Of a stretch of 64,000 nt of DNA, positions 17,416-27,083 are shown piece by piece; within the stretch, counting starts at the first letter, position 1, and each line of letters begins with the position of its first letter. The notes beneath the pieces are model-generated. The model had not been told where the DNA came from, made no database searches, and was given only the letters and a program-made list of their open reading frames with translations. Location of the stretch: contig CAWBLP010000010.1 of the NCBI GenBank assembly GCA_963789495.1, positions 62,001 to 126,000 on the forward strand, in the 5' to 3' direction. The DNA comes from CAWBLP01 sp963789495. GTDB taxonomy: Bacteria; Pseudomonadota; Alphaproteobacteria; Acetobacterales; Acetobacteraceae. Position numbers and translations under genes: made by a program.

Positions 17416-19059
17416 ATGCGTCTGCCTCCTGCTCTGGTGCCGCTGCGGCACGTCATCTTCCGCCGGCTGTGGATTGCCAGCGTGATCGCCTGGCTCGGCA
17501 CCTGGCTGCAGAACACCGGCGCCGGATGGCTGATGACCATCCTGGCACCGGACCCGCTCATCGTCGCAATGGTGCAGGCGGCGACCATCATGCCGGTGTT
17601 TCTGCTGGCGCTGCCGGGCGGCGCGCTGGCCGACATCGTGGATCGGCGGGTGTTCCTGATCGGCACCCAGCTCTGGACCATGATGGCCGCCGCGCTGCTC
17701 GCCGCCATCACCCTGGCCGGCGGCATGACCGCGGGCTGGCTGCTGGCGCTGACCTTCATGATCGGCATCGGTTCGGCGCTGACAGCCCCGGCCTGGAGCG
17801 CGATCGTGCCGGAGCTGGTGCCGCGCGAGGACCTGGTGCAGGCAATCGCGCTGAACGGCATCGGCTACAATCTGACCCGCGCGATCGGCCCGGCCCTGGC
17901 AGGTTTCCTGATCCTGCTCGGCGGCACCAGCCTCGCCTTCACGCTGTACTCGGTCTCCATCGTCGCGGTGATTTCGGCGCTGGTAATGTGGCGGCGGGGA
18001 CGCCGGTTCACCGGCCTGCCGCGCGAGCACCTGCTGTCCGCGATGCGCGCCGGCGTGCGCTTCGTGCGCCACACGCCGGCGATCCAGGCGGCGATGGTGC
18101 GCACCTTCGCCTATTCCATCCCCTCCGCCGCGCCCTGGGCACTGCTGCCGCTGTTCGTGCATGAGCGGCTGGGCCTCGGCGCCGGCATGTACGGCGTGAT
18201 CCTGGGCATGATGGGGATAGGCGGCGTCACCTCCGGCATGCTGCTGCCGCTGGCGCGCACGCGGATGACCCGTGGCACCACGGTCGTGCTGTGCACCCTG
18301 TCCTCCTGCGCTGGCATGACGCTGCTGGGCCTGTCGCATCACTGGCTGCCGGCAGCGCTGGGCATGCTGCTGTTCGGGCTGGGCTGGACCTCGGCCTACG
18401 CGACGATCCAGGCGGCGGCGCAACTGGTGTGCCCGCCCTGGGTGCGCGCGCGGTCGCTGTCGATCTACCAGTTGGCGCAGAACGGCGCACTGACCGTCGG
18501 CTCGTTCGCCTGGGGCTGGCTGGGTGGCCAGATCGGCCTGTCCGACACGCTGCTGAGCGCTGCCGTGGTCGGCCTCGTGATGGGGTTTGCGGTGCGCCGG
18601 TTCAGCGTAGACCAGCCGCCACGGGTGGCGGTCGGCCCCAGCGAAGGGGTGCCGCTGCCGGCTCTGCCGGAGGCGCCGGCCCCGGAACTGGTGCCGCTGC
18701 TGCGGCGGGGGCGCGGCCGGGTGATGGAGACCGTGCATTACCGGGTGGAGCCGTCCCGTCGGACGGCGTTCCTCGCCACCATGGCCGAGGTGCAGCAGGT
18801 GCGCGGACGCGGCGGCGCCACGTTCTGGCAGCTGTATGACGATGTGGCGCACCCCGAGGGCTGGATGGAGGTTTGGTCGATGGAGAGCTGGACCGACCAT
18901 CTGCGCGAGACGACGCGGCTGTCGGAGGAGGATCGGGCCATCCTGGCGCGGGCGAATGTGTATCAGTGTGAGCCGCGCCCGGCGCGGTTTATCGCGGTTG
19001 ATCCGCAAAGCGTCGGGGGCGTCGCCCCAGGACCCCGATCAAGGGGCGCTGCCCCTTGA
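17416..19059 (+). CDS. MFS exporter (EntS/DUF894 type) with a C-terminal monooxygenase-like domain
   Basis: 547 residues. Residues 1-~410 are a 12-helix MFS domain of the MFS_3 (enterobactin-exporter-like) type: GTWLQNTGAGWLMTIL, LPGGALADIVDRRVFLI, SALTAPAWSAIVPELVPREDL. Residues ~445-535 are an ABM-like domain typical of this exporter family (VMETVHYRVEPSRRTAFLATMAEVQQVRGRGGATFWQLYDD). The last ~17 residues (QSVGGVAPGPRSRGAAP) are encoded by the left end of dispersed element B, so the natural stop was lost or displaced by the element. Follows the GGDEF-like gene closely; likely co-transcribed. Confidence 0.88.
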   Translation: MRLPPALVPLRHVIFRRLWIASVIAWLGTWLQNTGAGWLMTILAPDPLIVAMVQAATIMPVFLLALPGGALADIVDRRVFLIGTQLWTMMAAALLAAITLAGGMTAGWLLALTFMIGIGSALTAPAWSAIVPELVPREDLVQAIALNGIGYNLTRAIGPALAGFLILLGGTSLAFTLYSVSIVAVISALVMWRRGRRFTGLPREHLLSAMRAGVRFVRHTPAIQAAMVRTFAYSIPSAAPWALLPLFVHERLGLGAGMYGVILGMMGIGGVTSGMLLPLARTRMTRGTTVVLCTLSSCAGMTLLGLSHHWLPAALGMLLFGLGWTSAYATIQAAAQLVCPPWVRARSLSIYQLAQNGALTVGSFAWGWLGGQIGLSDTLLSAAVVGLVMGFAVRRFSVDQPPRVAVGPSEGVPLPALPEAPAPELVPLLRRGRGRVMETVHYRVEPSRRTAFLATMAEVQQVRGRGGATFWQLYDDVAHPEGWMEVWSMESWTDHLRETTRLSEEDRAILARANVYQCEPRPARFIAVDPQSVGGVAPGPRSRGAAP

Positions 19060-19251
19060 AAGCCCGCCAAGGGCCCGGCCCTTGGAACCGCCTCCGTTTG
19101 GGGTGGGGAGGCGGCGTTCCGTGGTGGTTTGTTGGTCCGAGGCCGTCATGCCCCCTCCCAACCCCGAACCGAATCCGGTTGCGAAGGCGAGCATTTGCTG
19201 GAGGTCCAGAAGGCAACACCTTCTGGTAGGGTTCGGGGCAGCGCCCCGATG
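19008..19251. repeat. Dispersed palindromic intergenic element, copy B
   Basis: About 244 bp, same orientation as copy A. The left end is AAGCGTCGGGGGCGTCGCCCC and the right end GGGGCAGCGCCCCGAT. It shares with copy A the blocks AAGGGGCGCTGCCCCTTG, TTGTTGGTCCGAGGCCGTCA and TTTGCTGGAGGTCCAG. It overlaps the last codons of the MFS gene and ends one base before the stop of the convergent VWA-like gene, filling the whole intergenic space. Confidence 0.75.
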
Positions 19252-19252
19252 G

Positions 19253-20020
19253 TCAATCGCGCGACAAATGGTCCAACAAGATCAGCGCCCCGGCATCGCC
19301 GCGCTGTCGTAGCAGGTCCGTGCCCCCCACCGCATAAGCTGCTGCCGCCGCCAGGATATCGCGCAGCCGATCAGGCGCATTGGCGTCGAACGGCAGCACG
19401 CACCCGCCGCTGCGCCGCGCCAGATCAAGAAACACCTCCGCATCACGCCGCGCCATCCAGTCCGCGGCATCGTGCAGCACGATCAGCCGCATGCCGCGCC
19501 GCCCCATTGCATCCGCCAGTGCGCGGCCCCGTGCCGGCGATTCCTCGTACACGTCGCCGATATAGACCACCACGCGCACGCCGGGGCTCGCCAGGCTGCG
19601 TTGCAGGATCGGCAGCATCCGGGTGACGCCGGCGCGACAGACAATCCCGGCGGCGCGATCCCGCAAGGCGTTCGGATCGGCGGTGAACGGCGTGAACGTG
19701 TGCAGATGCGAGCCACCATGCACCGCCAGCGCCACGTCGAGCGCGCCGGGCAGCGCCTGAACCAGCGCATCCGTCACCTGGCGCGCCGCGGCCCAGGCCG
19801 GCTCACGCGACGCAGTGGCATCGAAGCCGAACACGAGGCGCGGCCGACCGGCATAGGCCGTGACCTCGGTGAGATCATCGGTCCGCGCCGGCGCCGAACC
19901 GAGCACGATGGCGACCACTGCGCGTAGACGAGCCAGCAGGGTCGGCGGTGGCGGCTGCGCACCGCCTTGCGGGGTCGGGTCGCCATAGGGAACCAGCACG
20001 AAGTTCGGCTTGTCGGTCAT
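19253..20020 (-). CDS. VWA-fold-like protein of unknown function
   Basis: 255 residues. A Rossmann-like core starts at about residue 57 with the strand RPRLVFGFDATASREPAW, where DATAS is a MIDAS-type motif (compare DxSxS). Strands LDVALAVHGGSHLHTFTPF, VRVVVYIGDVYEESPARG and MRLIVLHDAADW follow in VWA order. The N-terminal ~50 residues are proline-rich and probably flexible. The function is not known; VWA proteins mediate metal-dependent protein contacts. Convergent with the MFS gene, from which it is separated only by element B. Confidence 0.7.
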   Translation of the reverse strand: MTDKPNFVLVPYGDPTPQGGAQPPPPTLLARLRAVVAIVLGSAPARTDDLTEVTAYAGRPRLVFGFDATASREPAWAAARQVTDALVQALPGALDVALAVHGGSHLHTFTPFTADPNALRDRAAGIVCRAGVTRMLPILQRSLASPGVRVVVYIGDVYEESPARGRALADAMGRRGMRLIVLHDAADWMARRDAEVFLDLARRSGGCVLPFDANAPDRLRDILAAAAAYAVGGTDLLRQRGDAGALILLDHLSRD

Positions 20021-20127
20021 GCGAGGCGAGACCTACCGTTCTGCCTCCAGTTTCTACGCTTGGTCCTGACAGCGAAAGGCGCCGGCGGCGGGACCGTTGG
20101 TGGCCGGTCCCGCCACGCAGCAACATG

Positions 20128-21015
20128 TTATCCGCCGAACGCCTGATCCCAGGGCTCCGGTACCATCACATAGCTGTCACCGTGCTTCACCACATGCGCG
20201 AAGCCGGGGAAATGCACATGCATGCCAGCGATCAACTGGCGATCGGTCGCCACCATGTCGAAAGTCCGCTTGCGGGTCGCCGCCGCGGCATGCGGATCGG
20301 TGTCGAACTCGATCGTCACCTCCGGGCGCGGCACCTGGATTTCCGGCACGTGTACGATGTCGCCCCAGATCAGCAGCGAATCTTTGCCCGAGGAGATCAT
20401 GTAGCCGCTATGGCCAGGGGTATGGCCGTGCAGCGGCACCGAGCGCACGCCGGGAAACACGTCCACTTCGCCGGAGAAGGTCTGCATCACGTTGTGATAA
20501 GGCGCCATCTGCTCGCGCGCACACTGGAAATACAGCTTTTTCGCCCGTTCGGCCGCCTTTCCCATCGCCGCATCGTCATTCCAATGGCGCGGCTCGTTTT
20601 CGTTCACCACCAGTTCAGCGTTGGGGAAAAATTTCTCGCCGGTCTTCGGATCGGTCAACCCGGCCGAATGGTCGGGATGCATATGCGTCAGGATCACCTT
20701 CTCGATGTCGGCCGGGTCGATGCCCGCCGCCTTCAGGTTCTGCTGCAGTTTGCCGGCGGTCGGCAGAAGATAGTCGCCCGAGCCGGTCTCGATCAGCGCC
20801 AGCCGCCCGGCCGAATGGATCAGGTAGCAGTTCACCGAAGTGCGGCGTCCCGGACGGAACGCCTCGGTCAGCATCTGAGTGGATTCGGCCGGCGTGACGT
20901 TCTGCAGCACATCCACGGTGCCATCGAGATAGCCGTCGGACAGCGCGGTGACGACGATGTCGCCAATGCGGCGATGATACACGCCGGGGATCTGCTGAGA
21001 TGGAACCTGAACCAT
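20128..21015 (-). CDS. Metallo-beta-lactamase-fold hydrolase
   Basis: 295 residues with the MBL signature HMHPDHSAG at about 110-118 and the later ligands in PLHGHTPGHSGY and LLIWGDIVH, so a two-metal site is complete. The substrate class cannot be read; the layout resembles AHL-lactonase-like and other lactone or ester hydrolases. No signal peptide. The ATG at 21015 has a perfect GGAGGAG seven bases upstream and beats the longer frame. It is divergent from the SDR gene at 21246. Confidence 0.9.
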   Translation of the reverse strand: MVQVPSQQIPGVYHRRIGDIVVTALSDGYLDGTVDVLQNVTPAESTQMLTEAFRPGRRTSVNCYLIHSAGRLALIETGSGDYLLPTAGKLQQNLKAAGIDPADIEKVILTHMHPDHSAGLTDPKTGEKFFPNAELVVNENEPRHWNDDAAMGKAAERAKKLYFQCAREQMAPYHNVMQTFSGEVDVFPGVRSVPLHGHTPGHSGYMISSGKDSLLIWGDIVHVPEIQVPRPEVTIEFDTDPHAAAATRKRTFDMVATDRQLIAGMHVHFPGFAHVVKHGDSYVMVPEPWDQAFGG

Positions 21016-21245
21016 GGTGTCTCCTCCGTACTGGGCATGCCACAGCCGGACCTGCCGCGGCGTTCGGTGCAGCGGATCGGGTCCGGCCGTGATGATCCGC
21101 CGAGTGTAGGACAGAGCGGCTTGCAGGCAAGCATCGGGACTTTGTCCGGAGGCCTGCCGCCCCCACCCCAGTTCCCGGCACCTGTGGGACAGGACGCGGA
21201 ATTCCCGTAAGCTGCCCCGCACCAGAAAGCGGGAGAGGAAACGCC

Positions 21246-22046
21246 ATGGATTTTACCGGCAAGGTTGCCCTGATCACCGGGGCGGGCAATGGCATCGGCC
21301 GCGCCACGGCGCTCGGCTTTGCCAAAGGCGGCGCGAAAGTGGTGGTGGTCGACCGCGACCAGGCGGCCGGCGAGGCCACCGCCGGAATCGTTCGCCAACA
21401 GGGCGGTGAATCGCGCTTCGTCGCTGCCGATGTCACGCAGTCCGCGCAGGTACAGGCCTATGTGAAGGCCGCGCTGGACGCGTATGGTGCGATCGACTGC
21501 TTCTTCAACAATGCCGGCATCGAGGGCAGCGTCGCCCCGACGGCCGAATATGATGAAGAGATGTTCGACCGCGTCATGTCGGTGAATGTGAAAGGCGTGT
21601 TCCTGGGGCTGCGGCATGTGCTGCCGGTGATGCTGAAGCAGCAGCGCGGATCGGTGGTGAACACCGCCTCGGTGGCGGGGCTGGTCGCCTCACCGGGCAT
21701 GCCGGCCTATGTCGCCTCCAAGCACGCGGTGATCGGCCTGACCAAGACGGCGGCCGGCGAGGTTGCGCGCGGCGGCGTGCGCGTCAACGCGGTGTGTCCG
21801 GGACCAATCGATACGCGCATGATCCACTCGCTGGAATCGATGCTTAATCCGGGTGATCCCGGCAGCGTCGGCACGCGCTACCAGTCCAACATCCCGATCG
21901 GTCGCTACGGCACTGCCGAGGAGGTGGCCAACCTGGTGCTGTTCCTGAGTTCGGACCTCGCCAGCAACATCACCGGCGCGCAATACGTGGTGGATGGCGG
22001 GCGCACCGCAACCGGCGGAGCGGTGACCAACAATCTGGTGCGCTAA
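21246..22046 (+). CDS. Short-chain dehydrogenase/reductase
   Basis: 266-residue classical SDR. Cofactor motif TGAGNGIG at about 11-18, an aspartate after strand 2 (VVVVDRD, favouring NAD), NNAG, the catalytic Ser in NTASVAGL, and YVASK. The C-terminus has the usual VVDGG. The substrate is unknown. AGAGGAAAC lies before the ATG. Starts a run of plus-strand genes (two SDRs, hydrolase, kinase, receiver). Confidence 0.92.
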   Translation: MDFTGKVALITGAGNGIGRATALGFAKGGAKVVVVDRDQAAGEATAGIVRQQGGESRFVAADVTQSAQVQAYVKAALDAYGAIDCFFNNAGIEGSVAPTAEYDEEMFDRVMSVNVKGVFLGLRHVLPVMLKQQRGSVVNTASVAGLVASPGMPAYVASKHAVIGLTKTAAGEVARGGVRVNAVCPGPIDTRMIHSLESMLNPGDPGSVGTRYQSNIPIGRYGTAEEVANLVLFLSSDLASNITGAQYVVDGGRTATGGAVTNNLVR

Positions 22047-22070
22047 GGGTCCCTCCCACGCATCTCGCTT

Positions 22071-22125
22071 TGAGGTCCAGCAGGCAAAGCCTCCTAGTGG
22101 GGCTCGGGACAACGCCCCGACGCTT
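22071..22125. repeat. Dispersed palindromic element, right-end fragment C
   Basis: Only the right-hand ~55 bp (GAGGTCCAGCAGGCAAAGCC ... GCCCCGACGCTT) are present. It is bracketed by a 9-bp perfect inverted repeat, CTCGCTTTG (about 22064-22072) and CAAAGCGAG (about 22140-22148). It lies between two SDR genes. Confidence 0.6.
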
Positions 22126-22187
22126 GCTGCCTCCCACCACAAAGCGAGGGCCGAGCGGCACCTCGCCAACAACGTCCAGGAACCCTC

Positions 22188-22934
22188 ATGAACCGACTGC
22201 TCACCAACAGGCTCGCTCTGATCACCGGTGCCGGATCGGGCATCGGCGCCGGCATCGCGCGCGGCATGGCGGAAGCCGGTGCACGCATCATCGCGGTCGA
22301 CGTGAACGGTGACGCTGCGCAGACCACCGCCGGCGCGATCGGCAGCACCGCCGCCGCCTACCAGCTCGACGTCACCGACCGCGCCGCCTGCGACGCGCTC
22401 GCCGCCACCATCCGTCGGCAGCACGGGCCGGTCGCCATCCTGGTGAACAACGCAGGCATCATCCGCCGTGGCACGGTCGAGTCCGCCACCGCGCGACAGG
22501 ACTGGGATGCGACGCTCGCGGTCAATCTCGATGGGCCGTACAACGTGACCACGGCGCTGCTGGAGCAGTTGAAGGAAACCAAGGGCGCGGTGATCAATAT
22601 TGGCTCCATCCAGTCCTTCGTGGCACTGCCCAACTCCGCCGCCTACACCACCTCGAAGGGTGGCATTCGCGCCTTGACCAAGGCGCTGGCGATCGAGTTG
22701 TCCCCGCTGGGCATTCGCGTCAACGCAATCGGTCCCGGCCTGATCGCGACGCCGCTGAACGCCGCCGCGCGGGAAAATCCCGACTACATGCGCAACTTCC
22801 AGCACCGCCTGCCACTCGGCCGGCTCGGCACGCCCGACGATATCGCTGGCCCGGCCGTGTTCCTCGCCTCCGACCTGGCTCGTTATGTCACCGGCGTGAC
22901 CTTGCCCGTGGATGGGGGTTTCCTGGCATACTGA
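22188..22934 (+). CDS. Short-chain dehydrogenase/reductase (gluconate/2-deoxygluconate dehydrogenase-like)
   Basis: 248 residues; TGAGSGIG cofactor loop at about 15-22, IIAVDVNG after strand 2, NNAG, Ser in NIGSIQSF, YTTSKGG and a C-terminal LPVDGGFLAY. The pattern is close to sugar-acid dehydrogenases (KduD/Gno type), but substrate calls in SDRs are weak. Ends 4 bp before the hydrolase start, so it is in an operon with it. Confidence 0.9.
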   Translation: MNRLLTNRLALITGAGSGIGAGIARGMAEAGARIIAVDVNGDAAQTTAGAIGSTAAAYQLDVTDRAACDALAATIRRQHGPVAILVNNAGIIRRGTVESATARQDWDATLAVNLDGPYNVTTALLEQLKETKGAVINIGSIQSFVALPNSAAYTTSKGGIRALTKALAIELSPLGIRVNAIGPGLIATPLNAAARENPDYMRNFQHRLPLGRLGTPDDIAGPAVFLASDLARYVTGVTLPVDGGFLAY

Positions 22935-22938
22935 CCGG

Positions 22939-23865
22939 ATGCACCACACCGTCCGCACTACCACGCTGGAGATCGCCTATCAGGCGAGCGGGCCGGCGGA
23001 GGGCACGCCGGTCATCCTGCTGCACGGATTTCCCGACGACCCACACGCGTATGATGGCGTGGCACCACCGCTCGCCGCCGCCGGCTGCCGCGTGCTGGTG
23101 CCCTATCTGCGCGGCTACGGCCCGACCCGGTTCCTGCACGACGCGACGCCGCGCTCCGGGCAGCAGGCAGCGCTTGGCGCCGATCTGCGCGACTTCATGG
23201 ACGCACTTGGCATCGGCCAGGCGTACCTGGCCGGCTACGACTGGGGCGGCCGAGCGGGTTGCATCGTCGCCGCGCTGTGGCCGGACCGGGTGCGCGGACT
23301 CGTTTCGATCACCGGGTATAATATCCAGAATATCGCGGCCTCCGGGCGACCAGCCTCGGCGGTGCGGGAGTACCGTTACTGGTATCAATGGTATTTCCAC
23401 ACGGAGCGCGGCCGCACCGGGCTGACCGAGAACCGGCGCGACATCTGCCGCCTGCTTTGGCAGCTCTGGTCGCCAAACTGGCGGTTCACCGATCCGACGT
23501 TCGACGCGACCGCGGCAAGCTTCGACAACCCCGATTTCGTCGATGTGGTGATCCAGTCCTACCGCCACCGGTTTCGCAACGCACCGGGCGATCCGGCCCT
23601 GGAACCGATCGAACAGCAACTCGCCGCGCAGCCGCCGATCGGCATTCCCACCATCGTGCTGCACGGGGAAGCGGACGGGGTCGATCCGCCGGAGAATTCC
23701 ACCGGCTACGCGCGGCATTTCACCGGTCCGCATGAGCGCCGGGTGATCCCGCGCGCCGGTCACTTTCTGCCGCACGAGGCGCCGCAAGCCGTGGTTCAGG
23801 CGCTGCAGGATCTGATTACACGAGCCGCCAAGCCCATTGAGCCGGGGCGGAGGTCGGGCGGATGA
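22939..23865 (+). CDS. Alpha/beta hydrolase, epoxide-hydrolase-like
   Basis: 308 residues. Oxyanion-hole motif HGFPDD at 29-34 and an Asp nucleophile (Asp101) in GYDWGGRAG, as in epoxide hydrolases and haloalkane dehalogenases, not the Ser of esterases. The catalytic His is in RAGHFLPHEAP near residue 286. HGFP favours epoxide hydrolase. The cap region is rich in Tyr/Trp (YRYWYQWYFHTERGRTG). The stop overlaps the next ATG (ATGA), which couples it to the histidine kinase. Confidence 0.87.
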   Translation: MHHTVRTTTLEIAYQASGPAEGTPVILLHGFPDDPHAYDGVAPPLAAAGCRVLVPYLRGYGPTRFLHDATPRSGQQAALGADLRDFMDALGIGQAYLAGYDWGGRAGCIVAALWPDRVRGLVSITGYNIQNIAASGRPASAVREYRYWYQWYFHTERGRTGLTENRRDICRLLWQLWSPNWRFTDPTFDATAASFDNPDFVDVVIQSYRHRFRNAPGDPALEPIEQQLAAQPPIGIPTIVLHGEADGVDPPENSTGYARHFTGPHERRVIPRAGHFLPHEAPQAVVQALQDLITRAAKPIEPGRRSGG

Positions 23866-25343
23866 CGGCGCCGAACCGATTGACCGACTCAGATCGCAAT
23901 GCGGTGCTCGACCTGGCGCAGGTGATGGTGCGCGACCTGAACGGCCGCATACTTGCCTGGAGTACCGGCTCGGAACGCCTGTATGGCTGGACCGCGCAGC
24001 AGGCGACGGGCCAGGTTTCCCACGATCTGCTCGCCACCCAGTTTCCCATGCCTCTTGAGACGATCCAGGAGACCCTGCTGCGCACCGGCCAGTGGCACGG
24101 GGAGCTGCGTCACCGGGCACGCGACGAACGCAGCGTGCAGGTCGCCAGCCACTGGGCGCTGCAACGCAACGCCGAGGGCCGGCCTGAGCTGGTGTTGGAA
24201 GTGAATAACGACATCACCCCGCAGCGTGAGGCAGCGGAGGCGCTGTTCCGGCTCGCCGCCATCGTCGCCTCGTCGAACGACGCGATCATCGGTATGACGC
24301 TGGAGGGCATCATTACCGACTGGAACGCGGCCGCAACCGCCATGTTCGGCTACCATGAGGCGGACGTCATTGGCCAGCCGATCACTCTGCTGTACCCGTC
24401 TGACCGCCTGGGAGAGGAGACGCTGATCCTGGCGCGGCTGCGGCGCGGCGAGTTGGTGGACCATTTCGAGACCATCCGACGTCGCCACGGCGGCGAGAAC
24501 TTCCCGGTCTCCGTCACCATCTCGCCAATTCATGGCGCCGACGGAGAGATCATCGGCACCTCCAAGATCGTGCGCGACCTCAGCGAAATCCGCGAGCGCG
24601 AGCAACGCCTGATCGAAATGCAGACCGAGCTGGCCCATGTCGCGCGACTGAACGACCTGGGTCAGCTGGTGTCCACCCTGGTACACGAGGTGAACCAGCC
24701 GCTGACCGCGATCGGCAACTACACCAGGGCGACCCAGCGGCTGATCGCGAGTGGCAATATACAGCGGGCACCGGAGGCACTGGAGCGGATCGTCGAACAG
24801 ACCAACCGGGCGCACCAGATCATCCAGCGGCTGCGCGATTTCGTGCGCAAGGGTCCGACGCAGCGCGGTGCCGAACGCCTGACCGAGATCGTGGAGGAAT
24901 CGATCGCGCTGGCGGCGATCGGTCCGGCGGCGCGCGGGTTGGAGATAGGCACAGTATTCGCTGCCGGTGATGCGCTGGTGGAGATCGATCGCATTCAGAT
25001 CGAGCAGGTGCTGTTCAACCTGCTGCGCAACGCATTGGAAGCGATGCAGGAGCAGCCGGACCGGGCGCTTCTGGTCGGCACCGCGCTGGCGGCGGATGAC
25101 ATGGTAACGGTCAGCGTCGCCGATCGCGGTCCCGGATTGGTCGACTGGGTCCGGCAGAAGTTGTTCGAGCCCTTCGTCACCACCAAGCCGAACGGCATGG
25201 GGGTCGGGTTGTCGGTCTGCCGAACCATCGTTGAGGCCCATGGCGGCCGGCTCTGGATGGAGGATAATCCGGAGGGCGGCACGCTGTTCCATTTCACGCT
25301 GCCCCGCGCGACGGATCCGCCGTCCCAGGCCGATCCGGCCTGA
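23862..25343 (+). CDS. PAS-PAS sensor histidine kinase (FixL-like)
   Basis: 493 residues with no membrane segment. Two PAS domains (about 15-120 and 130-245; second has IVASSNDAIIGMTLEGIITDWN), a short coiled coil, a phospho-acceptor His in STLVHEVNQPLTAI near residue 275, and an HATPase with NLLRNALEAM, DRGPGL and GVGLSVCRTIVEAHGG. This is the FixL-type HWE-unrelated HisKA organisation. No haem-site His is obvious in the PAS, so the signal is unknown. It overlaps the hydrolase stop and is followed by a receiver gene, its probable partner. Confidence 0.92.
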   Translation: MTAPNRLTDSDRNAVLDLAQVMVRDLNGRILAWSTGSERLYGWTAQQATGQVSHDLLATQFPMPLETIQETLLRTGQWHGELRHRARDERSVQVASHWALQRNAEGRPELVLEVNNDITPQREAAEALFRLAAIVASSNDAIIGMTLEGIITDWNAAATAMFGYHEADVIGQPITLLYPSDRLGEETLILARLRRGELVDHFETIRRRHGGENFPVSVTISPIHGADGEIIGTSKIVRDLSEIREREQRLIEMQTELAHVARLNDLGQLVSTLVHEVNQPLTAIGNYTRATQRLIASGNIQRAPEALERIVEQTNRAHQIIQRLRDFVRKGPTQRGAERLTEIVEESIALAAIGPAARGLEIGTVFAAGDALVEIDRIQIEQVLFNLLRNALEAMQEQPDRALLVGTALAADDMVTVSVADRGPGLVDWVRQKLFEPFVTTKPNGMGVGLSVCRTIVEAHGGRLWMEDNPEGGTLFHFTLPRATDPPSQADPA

Positions 25344-25465
25344 GCAGCGCGGAGCGTTGATCTGAATCAAGACCTGAACAGGCTCGGCCGTGTACACCGC
25401 ATTTTCGGGTTGCAAGAGCCACAGACCGGCCGGACGGACATGGGCCGCGGTTCGAGGAAAGGTCT

Positions 25466-25837
25466 ATGATGCAGGCGGGTGGCCGCACGATTGCTTTGGT
25501 CGATGACGACGACGCCGTGCGCGACTCGTTGCGTTTTCTGCTGGAGATCGTTGGTTACCCGATCGAGGAATATGGCTCCGCGGCAGAGTTCCTCGCCCGC
25601 TGCGACATGGACGGGATCGGCGGCCTGATCCTGGACCATCACATGCCAGCGATGACCGGGCTGGAACTGGCGGCGCAGTTGCGCGCCACCGGGCAGCAGT
25701 TCCCGATCCTGCTGATCACTGGCTCCCCCTCCCCCGCCATGGTGGCCCGCGCCGCCCAGCTTGGTATCGACAGAGTATTGGAGAAGCCTCCCTCCGAGAG
25801 CGAACTGCTGACCTTCGTGGAAGGCCTACGGCGATAG
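25466..25837 (+). CDS. Stand-alone response-regulator receiver
   Basis: 123 residues forming one receiver domain: acidic pocket VDDDD at 12-16, phospho-acceptor Asp57 in LILDHHMPAMTG, Thr in LITGSPSP and Lys in VLEKPPSE. There is no output domain, so it works by protein contact or as a phosphate shuttle, as with FixJ-type receivers lacking the DNA-binding half. The start is ATG 25466 or the next ATG 25469; GGAAAG precedes. Placed after the PAS kinase, its likely phosphodonor. Confidence 0.92.
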   Translation: MMQAGGRTIALVDDDDAVRDSLRFLLEIVGYPIEEYGSAAEFLARCDMDGIGGLILDHHMPAMTGLELAAQLRATGQQFPILLITGSPSPAMVARAAQLGIDRVLEKPPSESELLTFVEGLRR

Positions 25838-25889
25838 CACACCTGCGCCGCACGCCGGTCCATTGACGCGCCCGACCGGTCATCGGCGG

Positions 25890-27080
25890 TCAGTCATCGG
25901 CGGTCTCTGGCATCGCGAACCAGACCAGCAGGCTGCCCAGCAGGCCGGCGCCGGCCAGCGCATAGAAGGCGGCGTCCACCCCGGCGGCGTCGGCGATCCA
26001 CCCGGCGAGGCTGGTGCTGACCGCCGCCCCAACCGAGACGGACAGCCCCAGCACCCCGAGACACAGATTGAAATGCGAGGTGCCGCGCGTCAGGTCCGCG
26101 GCGATCAGCGGCAGCATCACGCCGAACACCGCGGCACTGATGCCGCTGATTGCCTGCGCCCCGACCAGCAGATAGGACCCAGGCAGCAGCGCCAGCAGCA
26201 CGCCACGAACCGGCAAGGCCAGCCAGCCGAGCAGCAGCACCGGTCGCCGGCCGTGACCGGCGGCGGCGCGGCCGACCCAGGGTGAGATCAGCGCGACGAT
26301 GCCCTGAGGCACCATAATGCAGGCGGCGATGATCAGATTGGCGATCTCGCCGGCCCGCATCGTCACCGCGGCGCCGGCCAGCGGCAGCATGGCGGCGTTT
26401 GCCAGGTGGAACAGCAGCACGCACAGTCCGAAGATCAGCAACCGGCGATCGCTGAACAGGCGGCGCAGCCCGCTCCACTCGAACGGTTGGCTGGTGGTCT
26501 GCTGGCTGGCATGGCCGCCCGGCGCGATCCAGGCGAGCGACACCAGGGCGGGGACGCACAGCCCTGCGGTGAGCCAGAACACGCTGCCGCCGGACAGGAA
26601 GCTGCCGGTCACGCCCATGACCGCCGCGGTCAGCCCGTTGCCGAGGGAGGCGAAGCGGGCATTGCGGCCCAGCCGCTCCCCCAGCGCGGCGTGGCCCGCC
26701 AGGTTGAGGCTGATCGCGGCGATGGCGGGGGTGATCATGCAACTGGCGGCGCCGTGCAGGATCTGCGCGACCATCACCGGCAGCTCAAACGGCAGGATCG
26801 CCAGCAGCAGGGCCGCGATGATGATGCCGATCAGACCGATACTGGCGACGGTGCGCTTGTTGCGTACCGCGTCCACCAGCGCGCCGGCCGGAATTTGTGA
26901 GGCGAGCGAGGTGACTGTGCCCAGAGTCAGAGCAAAGCCGATCTCGACCTGGGTCCACTTCTCCGCGGTCAGGTAAACGGCGACGAACGGACCGAACCCG
27001 GTCTGCACGTCGGCGACAAAGAAATTCAACAGATCGAGGGCGCGCCCGCCGCGCCCCGACCGCGTGTCGGCATGTCGCAT
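25890..27080 (-). CDS. MFS transporter
   Basis: 396 residues with about 12 membrane helices; inter-helix motif LVDAVRNKRT after helix 2, a variant of the MFS GxxxD(R/K)xGRR motif. It lacks a recognisable substrate signature; the pattern is that of drug/metabolite exporters of MFS_1 type. The ATG at 27080 lies 3 bp after the stop of the PRC-barrel gene, so both form an operon on the minus strand. Convergent with the receiver gene. Confidence 0.87.
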   Translation of the reverse strand: MRHADTRSGRGGRALDLLNFFVADVQTGFGPFVAVYLTAEKWTQVEIGFALTLGTVTSLASQIPAGALVDAVRNKRTVASIGLIGIIIAALLLAILPFELPVMVAQILHGAASCMITPAIAAISLNLAGHAALGERLGRNARFASLGNGLTAAVMGVTGSFLSGGSVFWLTAGLCVPALVSLAWIAPGGHASQQTTSQPFEWSGLRRLFSDRRLLIFGLCVLLFHLANAAMLPLAGAAVTMRAGEIANLIIAACIMVPQGIVALISPWVGRAAAGHGRRPVLLLGWLALPVRGVLLALLPGSYLLVGAQAISGISAAVFGVMLPLIAADLTRGTSHFNLCLGVLGLSVSVGAAVSTSLAGWIADAAGVDAAFYALAGAGLLGSLLVWFAMPETADD

Positions 27081-27083
27081 GGG

